Origin: Polydactylus sextarius
Lineage: Eukaryota > Chordata > Actinopteri > Polynemidae
DNA length: 64,000 bases
NCBI GenBank assembly: GCA_016801845.1
Contig: CM028909.1
Span: 3,967,813-4,031,812, forward strand
Direction: 5' to 3'
This document shows positions 25,550-36,599 of this stretch, piece after piece. Position numbers and translations under genes: made by a program. Each line of letters opens with the position of its first letter. The first letter of the stretch is position 1. The notes below the pieces were generated by a model. The model was not told the origin of the DNA and made no database searches. It worked only from the letters and a program-made list of their open reading frames with translations.

Positions 25550-27102
25550 CGCCTGACAGGCTTTCCATAAAAATATCTGTACACATGCGTTCACGAGAGC
25601 TGAGGGCTTGTGTCTTTTGAAAGATCACATTCAGTGGTCGATGCTGTTTTGCTTGAAGGAGCCTGATGTTTTCCATCCATCAGACGCTGGTTTTCATCGA
25701 GTTGTACAATAAGACAAAATTCTAATCTGACAGCAGTAATTTTCATCTCCAGATAATGATATAGATTTAAACTAATTTTACCATCCAAATTTATGATGCT
25801 AGTTGCAACAGTAGTTATCTCCATCAGGCTTCAACTCTTTCTTTTACATGTGATCATCCTCATGCAATATTGAGTCAAAATATTGAGTCTGCAGTTTGCT
25901 TTGAGCACTTGGCTGTACGTTTGTGTCTCTAATCAAAATACCAGACTGTTTGATATGGTTCTTGCGTAGCAAAAGGACAAAGACAAATAGCCACCACCAC
26001 ATACTGGGCACAAAGTCCATAAAATTCATGCAAAACTGTATCAGAAAAGCCAATCAGCATTGAGCTTCACCTGACATCACCAAGAATAGAGAAATGGAGG
26101 ATGGGATGGTTGCACCTGATTTATAGCAAAACAGAAGTAGTAGGACCATCAGATAGGTTCTGTTAGTCAGTGTTAACTGTGCTTTTTTGTACTTTAATAT
26201 GAACCAGTTTGTACAAGCATTAGTATAGCAAGCACCCATGTTTGTTAAGGGCGAATATTTGTGAAATACGCCAAAAGACTCAGCATTGTGTTGCTTTTTG
26301 TGCAAATTCTCGGCCACATGAAGTATGCAAAACCTAATTCATATTGGTGAGAAATATTTCTATAAGAAGTGATTTGATACCAAACAAAAGAAACCAAGAC
26401 CTGATTTGAACCAGAATCTTTGCTATCACATGTTTTAAAGGCTGGAGGACAATTTATTCTGTGATTTTATCCAAATACATCTTAAGATGCCTGATGAGAC
26501 ACAAATATCCAATGATCCCCTAATAAGCCCCAAGAAAAGATTAAAAAAAATGTTTTCCCAGCTTCCCTGTCCTGTAAATCTATTTGAGAACTTGTGATAT
26601 TTATGCTGCAGCCCCTTGGGTCGCACCAGATTGAAGAAGCACTGGTCTAAAAATGTAAAAAATTGAAGACAATTGCTCATCAAAGTCCCCAAGAGTACAG
26701 AGACATTTAGGTTACAGTGAAAAGATGCACAAAAAAAACAGAATCTGTGCCTTAACAGGATAAATGGCTCAAATGATTATCAATCCAGTACTGAATAATG
26801 TCTAATAACGCACCAGTCTGTGATGACACCAACAGAACCCATGACACTGAGCGCTGACTTGAGCAGCTGTGAAGATCTAATGGGCTTTTTTCTCTGTTAC
26901 CACTTGATTATTATAAATGCATCATTTGAAGTATTTCATCCTGTCAGTTTTGATTGCTATAGCAACAGCTATCACATCACCGTCATCGTCTTCATCATCA
27001 TGATCCCTGTGAAGTCTTTGATTTAAGGGAACAGCTGGAAATGTGCAAGGATCTAGTTGGAAATAAATGTGGAAATTAGTGTTATAAATATATCTTTTGT
27101 TG

Positions 27103-27110
27103 TCTTACCT
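27103..27110 (-). other. Splice donor ending the oprl1 coding exon
   Basis: Reading the minus strand, the coding exon runs into AAG-GTAAGA with the exon end at 27109. The intron is phase 2, splitting the Arg codon. The reading frame stops at TAA inside the donor, so the protein cannot continue without splicing. Confidence 0.85.
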
Positions 27111-27317
27111 TATGATGACGTACATGACCAGGAAGTTTCCCACCAGGCCGATGACGCAAACAATCATGTAGACGACCACGATGGTGACCTTCACCCCCGT
27201 CGGCAGCAAGGCGTCCGTGTCATTGTAGGCACCGGTGATGTTGTTCTGGAACAGCGAGTCGTTGTAGAGCTGTAGGTGGCCCAGCTCGGCCAGCAGGAAG
27301 TCGTCAGGGAACTCCAT
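27109..27317 (-). CDS. oprl1: Opioid-family GPCR, nociceptin receptor, first coding exon
   Basis: This exon encodes the first 70 residues of an opioid-family G-protein-coupled receptor of the plasma membrane; nociceptin receptors bind nociceptin/orphanin FQ and signal through Gi/o. Seen directly: it starts MEFPDDFLLAELGH and has three N-glycosylation sequons (N19-D-S, N26-I-T, N32-D-T). TM1 follows at about 42-67, containing the G-N pair (N61, position 1.50) and ending MYVIIR. The stretch LPTGVKVTIV before TM1 is what points to the nociceptin receptor; mu, delta and kappa receptors differ there. The ATG at 27317 lies in a strong start context (AAC before it, G after). The exon stops after two bases of the Arg codon at a GTAAGA donor, the position where opioid receptor exon 1 normally ends. 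Residues TM2-TM7 are not in the window. Family is near certain; the oprl1 assignment is strong but rests on one exon. Confidence 0.88.
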
Positions 27318-27341
27318 GTTGTTGCCGTCGTTTACAAACAC
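27318..27341 (-). other. oprl1: 5' UTR part of the oprl1 exon with splice acceptor
   Basis: On the minus strand a pyrimidine-rich tract ending TTCTTTCAG occupies 27350-27342, just before this 24-base piece and the ATG. That is a good splice acceptor, so at least one untranslated exon should lie upstream (higher coordinates). The 24 bases are in frame with the CDS and carry no stop, but they have no ATG, so I start translation at 27317. A noncoding first exon is usual for OPRL1 in mammals; that the same holds here is inference. Confidence 0.7.
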
Positions 27342-27679
27342 CTGAAAGAATGTGAGGTATTATTGTGCTTGTAACACATTCTTTCATAAAAGCCTCCATA
27401 CTGCTTGGGGCTGCCATGGTGTTATTTCATCTGAACATGAGAACAAATTAAACTTAACACCTTGTCTTATCTTGCTTTTGCTGATCTACTAACTCATTAA
27501 AAAAAATTTAAACAGGATTAACTCCACAGGCTCAACTGTTGTTCGTTAAATATTTGATTTGTAATAGATCCCAACCAATATATTAGTAGGCCAAATTAAC
27601 TGACCAGTATTGGCCTAACACTGATATTACAGTATCACCATATAATTTAATTTTAATGTCTTGTAAGTGTGTGTAAAGT

Positions 27680-27775
27680 TGATACTGAGCCCTGTCAAAG
27701 ACAAATTTCTGTTACCTTTTTGGTGTCAGACAAATAAAGTTTCTATTCTATTCTATTCTATTCTATTCTATTCTA
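27680..27775 (+). repeat. LINE-like tail ending in (TTCTA)7
   Basis: 'CTGAGCCCTGTCAAAGACAA' and 'GACAAATAAAGT' run directly into seven TTCTA units (27741-27775). The 'AATAAAGT' plus short tandem repeat design is the same as at 9630-9720, so both look like retrotransposon 3' ends. No upstream coding part is visible. Confidence 0.5.
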
Positions 27776-29032
27776 ATCGTTATACACCAATATGGAAAAT
27801 TATAAAAACAAACAACAGCAAACAGATTTAGAAATGATAGCATCTTTGTTTGTCCAGCAGGTAAACAGAAATAATAATATAACACTGAGCTAAACCAATC
27901 ATCTCTACTTTAGATGGACCAACAACTCTCTATAGAAAGTTTACTAACATTAAATATAACGGCCAGCCCAAAATCTACACCACAAATCTATGCTAAAAAG
28001 TGACATTTGGGACTCTGAATTCAGTATTACTGAATATAAGGTCACCTGACGATGATTTTTATTCATATTAGCTCTGGTGAATGCTTGCTCACTCCAAGCT
28101 TGAATACGTGCACCTAAACCACCACAATCATGTGGCTGCAGCAGACGAGACACAGAAAGCCCTGTTTTATTTTTTCCTTTCCTGACTTTCAGTGTAAAGG
28201 TCAGTCTTTTAATCATAAGACTTCTCAAAGGAAGCTGATCAGTGTTGGTGTGGATAAATAAAGCAGGATGGATAGATGACAGGTGGTGCAGAAACTCAGT
28301 GGAAACGGGGAGAAAGAGCATGAAAGATGGAAAATGGGTAAAACGGGAAGAAGAGGCAAAGGAAAAGGAAAGAAAGAGGAAGGTGACAAGATGAAGAGGA
28401 GGTGAAGGAGGAAATGAAGTTGCAGAATAGAGGACGGTGAAAGAAAAAGGATGAAAATACTGGCAACATCAAATTTACTATTAATGCACTGCCATGTGAG
28501 GAATATATTTCTGCCAAGATGTGTGTGATAGAGAGAGAGGGGGAAAGAATGAGGAAGAGACAAAGGAGGAGACGACATTAATATTTATTGTTGTTAATCT
28601 AGTGAAGAGGAAATGATGGCTGTGTACTTTACTCTTACAGCTGTGAAGCAGAGCATTAACATTTACAACAAACAAAGACATTTATTCAGAGGAAAACACT
28701 TATTCTTATTCCAGACCTGACTGTCAATAACAAAAACCAAGTTCACCTCGGTTGTGTTTGACTTCCAGCACCATTCGCCTCTACTGAGGACAGTCAGGTC
28801 ATAAACACATGGTTACTTTTCTTAACTGTTTTCAGTGGCGCCTCCTGGTGTGCAGACATCACATATGTTTGTTTGTTTGTTTTGTTGTGTTTTACTCTGT
28901 CCAATCAGTGCTGGGAAACAATGTAATTTGTTGTTGTCATGGAAACAGTGGTAGCCGTTGGTTGGGATGGCACCACAGAGCACAACACCAAATCAAGTTG
29001 AATTAGTGAGAAAATCTGAGACATAGCATATC

Positions 29033-29072
29033 TATCTGTCTATCCATCCATCCATCCATCCATCCATCCATT
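29033..29072. repeat. (ATCC)n microsatellite
   Basis: Starts as CTATCTGTCTAT and becomes seven ATCC units. A retrotransposon tail origin is possible but nothing upstream supports it. Confidence 0.9.
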
Positions 29073-32000
29073 CATCCTCCACCCAGGGAGATGTTTCTCA
29101 TGGATGTACTTTAGGAACATTCAACTGAGAGAAGATGAAGACAAAGAATATGCTCAAGGGATCACATATAAGGCAGAACGATGTCTGGTCTACCTGCCAC
29201 CAGAATCCAGCCCTGAATAAGTAGCATAAAATAAATGGATTGATCCTTCTATAAGTGGAATTGACTCATGACAGTGTTGTCTCGATCCTGGAGCTTATTA
29301 ATTAAATGACTGGAAGATCTTTGTGGACAATATTGGAGCTTTGCTGCACAGAAGACTGAGCAATATAACGCATTGGCTGCAGAGTCAACACTTCCCTTCA
29401 TGTGAGCTGCAGAGGCAACACATCAAAATGCTGCCATGAAACAAGGCTCCCTCCCTAGCTCAGCCTGATCATGAATATTCATCAAATCAAAAAGTAAAGC
29501 AATTCTGTTCTGCTGCTGAATTTCCCCTAGGTTACTGCCATGCTCGATACACATTGGTTATATATGTTTCAATATCTCTCTTCCATCTTCATCCTTTCCT
29601 CCTCATTTTTACATCCCTCCCTCCCTCAAACACTCAAAATCCATTCTGACTCTGTGTTTTGTTTCCCGGGTTAAATTACCACTGCGGTTGCAGAGTGTGT
29701 GCATGTGTGTTGTGTATCTGGCTTGTCCGAGCTTTGATGAATAAGCAGTTAAACTTAGAAGCTGAAGTGTGTGTCCATGTAAGGCTGCAGTGCCACTACT
29801 GGGTGGCCCACGGAACCACTTCCACTTTATGTGAGATGCCAAAGAAGAACTAATGACAGCTTGTGTTTTTATTACAACAGCAATAACACACAGTGCACAT
29901 GGGGAAAGTGATGCTGCAGACTATTGTTTGGTTCTAATCTTATATCATTAATTACATTTTCACTTACATGACGTCCAGTGAGCATGTCTTGATATAACTC
30001 ATCTAAAGTAAAGTGTATTGCGTCATCACATTTCATAACTGTGTCCAACCTCAGATGAGGATGAAATGACTTTCCGGTCTCTGATTCATGCATGTTGTGT
30101 GTCGGTCCTATCAGCTGCTATGGTGATTGAGTGGGAGCAACCAGCAGCATGTGCTGGACGTTTAGGGTCAGACACCCGCTTTCTTTTTATTCCATGACGT
30201 TGTTTTTTTTCTGCAGCAGTGGGTAACAGGCTAGTCTGCCTAGTCTACAGTAGATCTAGACATATTTAAGTGATAAGTTAAGCTTTTCAGACTTGGTATA
30301 TCTAAGGCTTGTTATCAGTACATAAATGTATGAAAGTCTTAATATTGAAGTATCAAAAAATGTCAGAGCTAATCAACAGTGGAACACTTAAAAAATTAGT
30401 GTGTGAAACTGAAATTAATTAATCATGGCCAGGAATAAGAGCCTGAGATGGAAATACACTCCGACGCTAAGGATCATTAGCATTAGCAGCAGCTTCTCAT
30501 TTTAGCCAGGACTCAGTGTTGCTTACTGTAATTAAAATACACAGGCTATTTAATCGTCACTTAATTAACATAAATTAAGTATGGGATTGCACTTGGCAGA
30601 CGCACAGAATTGGATTGAGTTTGAAATAAAAGTAAAAAAAAAACCTTGATGATGAATAAGATAAAATTAAGGTAAGATGATATGAGTATGTAATTTATTT
30701 CTAAATTTAAAAAAATAAATAGCTCAGGGACAAGTATCAGAGTCAGATTATTTTTGAACAGTTCCCAGAATAATTTTCTGCCCTGACCCTCAATCCTGCC
30801 ACGTCCAGCTTTGTCCTCACCTGCCTGTCCTGGATTCCCAAAAAGGACACCGCTGCCGCTCAGCTCCATCTAAAGAATGTTTGCAAGTTTCTGAGCATGT
30901 CTCTGAACCTGTGTCCTGCCTTTTAAGTCAAGTAGTTAAAACAGTAAATAGCATCAAGTAAATAGTAAAGTAAATAGACACATATAATGAGGTTTAACAG
31001 TAATCGATAAGGATTGTGAAGTTGTGGCATCTCAACGGTCAACAACAAATACTGAACCAGTCAACTTTTTTGCAGATGACACTGCCTCTTATTTTGTTGT
31101 AGATCTCTGCATTAACACCACTGGTGCTTTGCTGTTTATATTGATGGTTAAAATGTGTGTGAATGCAGCCATAGTAGACATGCAAATGTATGTGGTGTAA
31201 AACATCCACGAGATGTACGACACTGCCTGTCAGACTTTATGTTAAACTACTGTCATGTTATTTTTTTTTTTTTTTTGTTAATTATCTTCAAACTGCCCAC
31301 TGAGACATACAGTATGTAATGACTGGGCTGTGTACATATCCAAAGACTGCAACTAAAATAATCCATAATAATCTGGGTTTCTTAATCAAAAAATGATGCT
31401 ATATTCTGAAGAGACTCAAATCAAATTCTGAATATCAACACATTTGGAATAATAGTGAGAAACATACTGAGCTAGATTAATTAGGCAGAAATTCCACAAC
31501 AATATCTCTGAGTAAACAGTAAATATGTTGGGAAAATCCTCATTTTCTCAACAATACATCAGCAAATTGTAAAGCAATCCTTTAGTGGTGGATATCTGCA
31601 GGATAAGAGCAGCTCCTCAGAGGAAAATCTTTCTACAAACACTTGTTAAGCCCATACTCCTTTGGTAAACTGTGGAGGAAGATGCAGTCTCTGCTTATTT
31701 TCAACCTTTCAGCAGGTTCTCATTTGTCCAAATGGTTAAGAGTTGTATAAAAACACAGGGTTGGTTTCTGTTTTGTCTCTGTAGATCACAGAACTCGCTG
31801 CAGGGATTTCTCCACTGATAAAGTGAATATCATATGTTCGGTTTACACTGGAGCACAAATATTAGCTTTTGTAGTTTGGTGCAGGCATGTGGTGCAAGAT
31901 TAGCATCTCATCTTAGTGGGAAGCTGCCCACATTACCAGTGCTACTGTGAGAAAAATCTCTGATGCTGAAGTCCTAAGTCAGATCTCAATGCACCACTCT

Positions 32001-32165
32001 GACATCTTGTATTTCATTAAACTTTATAGTGTCACATCAGAATAAAACATTTGGTTGCTGCCTCACCAGCCAGTGGTGGGTTATTTAACAACAAGCTACA
32101 CCTGCTAACTGCAAATCAGAGGCTTTGTTCTTGAGCTTGGTAGTAGCGCATGTCCAACATGTACC

Positions 32166-32180
32166 ACTGCCCCCTGCAGG
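32166..32180 (-). promoter_or_regulatory. CTCF-like motif
   Basis: The minus strand reads CCTGCAGGGGGCAGT, matching the CTCF core except for one position. Confidence 0.5.
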
Positions 32181-32684
32181 CCAAGATGAGCCCATTTGTA
32201 GCTTTGAGCAGTGCATCCGTGGGATGAGAGGCCTGTCTGGATACACAACATAGCATGAACCAGGTCTGAGTAGTTAGTGGCCACTGAACTTTAAAATTAG
32301 AAGCTCATAAATAAATAATTCATATAACAGCTTAAATAACACAACAATGAATAGCATGATCCAAATGTTCAGACTCCATTTGAGCTGAGCAACAAGTCTG
32401 ATCTGTTGTGACGTGAAGTATGGAGGGAGAAGAATAACAGCAAGTGGAGAAACAGCTACAGAAATACAGGAGTCAGAATTAGTGTTTGGGACGTTCAGCA
32501 TTGAATCAATGTGAAAACAGGAAGCACAGGTTTGTGTGTTGGGTATTTCAGCCTTGAAATGAAGTGACAGACTTTGTGTCTACCTGGAGCACAACTGATC
32601 ACGTGATCACATGAGTTCAGCTAAACCTGTAGGGAGTAGTGTGATTCTACCCAAAAATGACTGATATGATCTTTTCTGCCGGAT

Positions 32685-32698
32685 CGCCCCCTGCTGGA
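32685..32698 (-). promoter_or_regulatory. CTCF-like motif, repeat-borne
   Basis: The minus strand reads TCCAGCAGGGGGCG, identical to the motif at 1946 and set in related flanks (ATCTTTTCTGCCG before, AGTTCCACCAGGAAAA after, on the plus strand). Confidence 0.5.
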
Positions 32699-33549
32699 CA
32701 GTTCCACCAGGAAAATGTCTGCAGCCACAGGGTCAGACATCACATCACATCACATCCATCTTTACTTCCTATTTAATTCTCCTCTCATCCACCAATAACA
32801 CAGCAGCAATTTCCTCATCAGATACAAAACCTACTTGGTAATAAAACTGACTGTGTTTCTGACTCAGGTATTGAAACGTCTTATGGGAAAATAAAATTAC
32901 ACCTTTGGACAAACTCAACCAAAACATGTAATGGCTTTGTGTGGAAAAAAGGACTGAAAACAGCTTTGAGCTACAAAATCCTGCAGGTCTGTCAAGTTCT
33001 ACTCTTGTGAATAATCACATCACTTCTTTTTTTCCCGCTCAAGTTAAAATACTTGTAAATGTTTCCTTCGCTCAATTGCTGACAGATGGCAACATCAGCA
33101 ACGTTACCTCAGCAGGTTACCTCGCCTCTCCAGGTCTGTGACTGTGGGCTGACATAAGCTTCTGTTGTGCACACAAACCAAAGGATATACAAATACACGG
33201 TTGACACTTTCCTTCAACACAAAAAGGAAAGTGTGAAGAGGAGACGACAGGAACTCTGACTGCTTCTTAATAACAGCAACAGGTCTGAGACAACAAGGTC
33301 CCACACTGACCTGATGCTGTGCTTATGTCCTGCAGTTTTAAATGTGGAGTTACGTACAAATTATTAGTCACATCATTTGCTTTTAATCGCTCAGCGTTTA
33401 TTTGCACAGAGACGAAAACAAAATTAGAAACTGTCTGATACTGAGAGGAAAGGACAGTCTGAAATAAACCTGAGAACCAGGACTGAAGATCTGATCCTGA
33501 AGCAGTGTTTTGTCACTGACCTCCATAACATCAGCATCAAACCAAAACA

Positions 33550-33551
<2 letters not shown>

Positions 33552-33626
<75 letters not shown>
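33552..33626. repeat. (CT)17 joined to (CA)20
   Basis: Pure CT alternation to 33586 switches directly to CA alternation to 33626. It marks the gene-side edge of the CpG-rich block. Confidence 0.97.
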
Positions 33627-33631
<5 letters not shown>

Positions 33632-33639
33632 GCACCTAA

Positions 33640-34330
33640 CTTCCATTTTTCTTCGCCGCACAACCTGTCACTTAAACGCAGCACGAGGTGAAGCGAGTAT
33701 AAACAAGCTTCAGCGCACCACGCGCACTGCAGACACACATATCAATGCGCGCGCGCACACATACTAAGGACTATATACATTTAAAAGTACGTCACGCACG
33801 CGCCATCGGCGTCTCTCCAGTTGTGTTACAGCAACCTTTCAGCTGAGCTCAACATAAACACAGTGACACACTGCAGGCGGACTGAGGCGCGTCGCGTTCC
33901 TCGCGCACTGCGCACTGAGCTGGTCCAGGATGCACATGCACATATAGCCTACATCTGCGTGCATGCGCCCATATATATCTGTGTGTGTGTGTGCTACATT
34001 AAGGGTTGTGGGTGCACGTGCCATTGTTGCAGTAGGACGGTGACAGCCTACCTCTCCGGTGCAGCAGCAGCTCTCCTCACACCGAGAACAGCCTTCTTCC
34101 AAGTTGTGTTGTGTTTCTCTGCGATACAGACGCCGTCTCCGCTCCCTCTCCTCTCTCTTTTTTTTTTTTTTTTTACTGCTTTGTTTTCTTTAATTTCGCA
34201 GTTTCCACCCACATCTACCTCCTCCCTCCATCCGCGCTGTCACCGCCAAGTACAGTGAACTGGTGTCAACATCCACAACCTCCGGTCAGTCGGTCCGTCC
34301 GCCAGGTCCTCTCCCAGGGATGGCGAGGGG
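33640..34330 (-). promoter_or_regulatory. Candidate CpG-rich promoter of oprl1
   Basis: This block has far more CpG than its surroundings (for example GAGGCGCGTCGCGTTCCTCG near 33885 and GCGCGCGCGCAC near 33748). On the minus strand a CRE-type TGACGTA (33794-33788) is followed 10 bases later by TATATA (33777-33772), which would start transcription near 33745. Weak donor-like sites follow at 33636 (TTAG-GTGCG) and, from a start further upstream, at 34052 (AGAG-GTAGGC). It lies 6 kb upstream of the oprl1 acceptor. A role as oprl1 promoter and noncoding exon is inference. Confidence 0.4.
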
Positions 34331-34339
34331 GTGAGAGAC

Positions 34340-34341
<2 letters not shown>

Positions 34342-34372
<31 letters not shown>
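34342..34372. repeat. (AG)15 tract
   Basis: Purine alternation, complementary to the CT tract that starts 32 bases later. Confidence 0.97.
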
Positions 34373-34374
<2 letters not shown>

Positions 34375-34403
34375 GGGTCTGCTGGGATGAAGATGCAGGA
34401 GCT

Positions 34404-34503
<100 letters not shown>

Positions 34504-34639
34504 AGATCGATGAAGACTCAGCCCCTCCACCCTCATTTCTCCCCCTTCTCCATCCTAGTAACCCATCTTAAATGTGCATTTAGATCTGGAAGAGTGTTGT
34601 ATATACACACATCACATGTAACCACATGACTGGGTTTGA

Positions 34640-34641
<2 letters not shown>

Positions 34642-34676
<35 letters not shown>
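34642..34676. repeat. (GT)17 microsatellite
   Basis: Uninterrupted GT alternation. Confidence 0.97.
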
Positions 34677-34677
<1 letters not shown>

Positions 34678-35150
34678 ATCTTAGCTATGACAAGAGCACA
34701 ACCTGGCCTCAAGCACATGATGAGAGTCCCTCGCTGTGATCACATTACATTTCCCATTAATAGGATGTCATTACACTGACTTTCTAGCCAATTAAATTTT
34801 CCTTCACTTAGACCAAAAACAAGGTGATGTCATGGTTTTGATGAGGGTAACAAATGAAAAGCCCTTTTGAGCAAAGTAACCAAACTGTGTCAAACGTCCA
34901 GCAGTGCGTTAAAGACTCGTCTGTGTCTGTTTGTATTGGTCCCAACTGTGGCAAATCTAATATGGAGGTCGGATAAAAGTGAACTGTGACACCCAGTTCT
35001 GGTTCCAGTCAAATCAGATTCAGAATCGTAATGTGACGGCACCGTAAAGAGAAGCTGAAGCACTGGCCGATACAAGCGCTGTTTGCTTTTTAACTTGAGT
35101 TGTACAATCAAACCTGAAATAACAGCAAAAAACACTATTTTGTTTTCTGG

Positions 35151-35164
35151 CCACTAGGGGGCAG
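35151..35164 (+). promoter_or_regulatory. CTCF-like motif, left of a convergent pair
   Basis: The plus strand reads CCACTAGGGGGCAG, a full match to the CTCF core. Weaker related words occur at 35286-35298 (minus) and 35398-35411 (plus). A full match on the other strand lies at 35493. Confidence 0.6.
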
Positions 35165-35492
35165 ACATCTTTTCAAAGACTTCACCGTTTGTCTCTGATT
35201 GTTTTGTTGTTGTTCTGCACTCAGAGTTGTAAATAAAACTCAAAATGTAAACAAAACATAATGAAGATGAAGGGCTTCTTCTGCATCGCCCCCTTGAGGC
35301 TGACATGAGAACCACAGTACATAAGAGGAAAGAAACCTGAACGACTGCACCGCTGGCTAGCTGCTCTGAAACTGTCTTTTGTGTAGTTCTCCTTTCAGCC
35401 TCCAGGGGGTGATACAATTGGGCGCTCCTCATATTTTGGTCTCTTTTCATGAACAGTAGACGACAACATTTATTATGATATTGAACAATGAT

Positions 35493-35505
35493 TGCCCCCT
35501 AGTGG
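35493..35505 (-). promoter_or_regulatory. CTCF-like motif, right of a convergent pair
   Basis: The minus strand reads CCACTAGGGGGCA, a full match to the core and facing the motif at 35151. It sits 15 bases left of MITE copy 2. Confidence 0.6.
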
Positions 35506-35520
35506 ATGAAAAGCAAAATT

Positions 35521-35813
35521 CCCAGATATCAAAGACTGGCTGTAGTCTGGCAGACGTTTGTTGTTTTGGATTCATTTCGTCAGAGGAAGAAGGGTGAAAG
35601 TATTTAGTTTGACTATGGCATAGCTATGATTTACCACACTACTTAAAAAAGTAAAGGTAGACAAGGTAAAGAGTTTGAAGTAATTGGTTTTGGGTGAGTT
35701 GTAGCATCCTTTTGTTTTTTGCACCCCTATTTTGGGCCATAGAGCGGCTGTGTATCCTTCCAAAACTGGGCCAAAATTGTGCCAGATTTGACCGTAATGA
35801 TTTTGTTATCTGG
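35521..35813 (+). mobile_element. MITE family 'CCCAGATA', copy 2
   Basis: About 293 bp with ends CCCAGATATCAAA and TTTTGTTATCTGG. It shares with copy 1 the run of landmarks around TCTGGCAGACGTTTG, TTTGACTATGGCATAG, AAGGTAGACAAGGTAAAG, CCTTTTGTTTTTTG and GTAATGATTTTGTTATCTGG. Same orientation as copy 1. Noncoding. Confidence 0.75.
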
Positions 35814-36599
35814 ATACTATTTAGTTTTCCAGCAAAATAGTTGAATTTCAGCTGCTCCTTGATGTTTAGTGTTTCATCTCCAATTTAAAACAGATTATGT
35901 GTGTAGTTTTATAACCATTTGTAAAAAAAAAAAATAAAAAAAATAATAACTTTTGTCAAGCTTTCGTTAAACAAACACTGGATTGTGTCAGCGAGTAGTC
36001 AAGAGTCACTGCTTAATTCTATCAGCTGTGAGATTCATTTTTTTGCAGCTGAAAATCTGGTTTCCTAGTCTGACAAGTCTTTATTTAGCCTTGTCACGTA
36101 AATAAAGTGTAACTGGCAGATGAGACAGGATGCTGTCACAGGTGGATTTATTTTGAGTTTTGAACAAACTCCATAAAGATGAATAGAAGTACACAATTTC
36201 TGAAAACTTTCATACAGGGACAGACTGGACATTCCTGAGATGATATGATGAAGATGCAGAAGCGACAGAGAAGCCAGGGGGGATTGTTATTTGTGCTCTA
36301 AAGTGTCATTTATTTATCACCGCTGTCTAACAGCTCAGAAGAGCCAAAAAAACCTGGACACTACAGAGGCTCATTAGACACACTTGCGCTGCACTTCTGT
36401 TGACCTGAGCTCACATCTCATTCCAACTCCTCTCACGAGAGTATCCTACACTGTCACCAAGAATATAAATAATGGATTTACAATACTGAGACAGAGGGCA
36501 CACGTGACATCAGCTTTGCTACAATTGGCCCCGATCGCTCAGGATCTACAAAAAGCAGATCTTTGTGAAAATTTGTGAAAACAGCCAAGATTTTATTGT

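Larger units (their letters stand above)
22855..27104. other. Noncoding, no gene seen
   Basis: AT-rich intron sequence with TG/CA tracts at 25.1-25.6 kb. The part at 23460-23640 has several homeodomain-type words (TAATTA, TGATTAAT) but no more can be said. Confidence 0.6.
1..27108 (-). other. oprl1: Presumed oprl1 intron 1 (left part off the window)
   Basis: No minus-strand reading frame in this stretch carries the next opioid-receptor exon (TM2-TM4, with KMKTATN and DRYIAICHP-like motifs), which is normally about 350 bases and would stand out. The intron is therefore at least 27 kb here, unless the missing exon lies in an assembly gap or rearrangement outside the window. It contains a tRNA gene, several transposons and microsatellites, listed separately. 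The remaining sequence is AT-rich and I see no other exon in it. Confidence 0.6.
27776..33551. other. Probable oprl1 5' intron, no exon seen
   Basis: Between the coding exon and the candidate promoter. It holds an ATCC repeat and CTCF-like motifs at 32.2 and 32.7 kb. A TAAT-rich island at 30410-30600 stands out as a possible regulatory element. Confidence 0.5.

Noticed and set aside
27057..27275. Plus-strand frame rich in Asp/His opposite the oprl1 exon
   Set aside because: It is the antisense shadow of the receptor exon.
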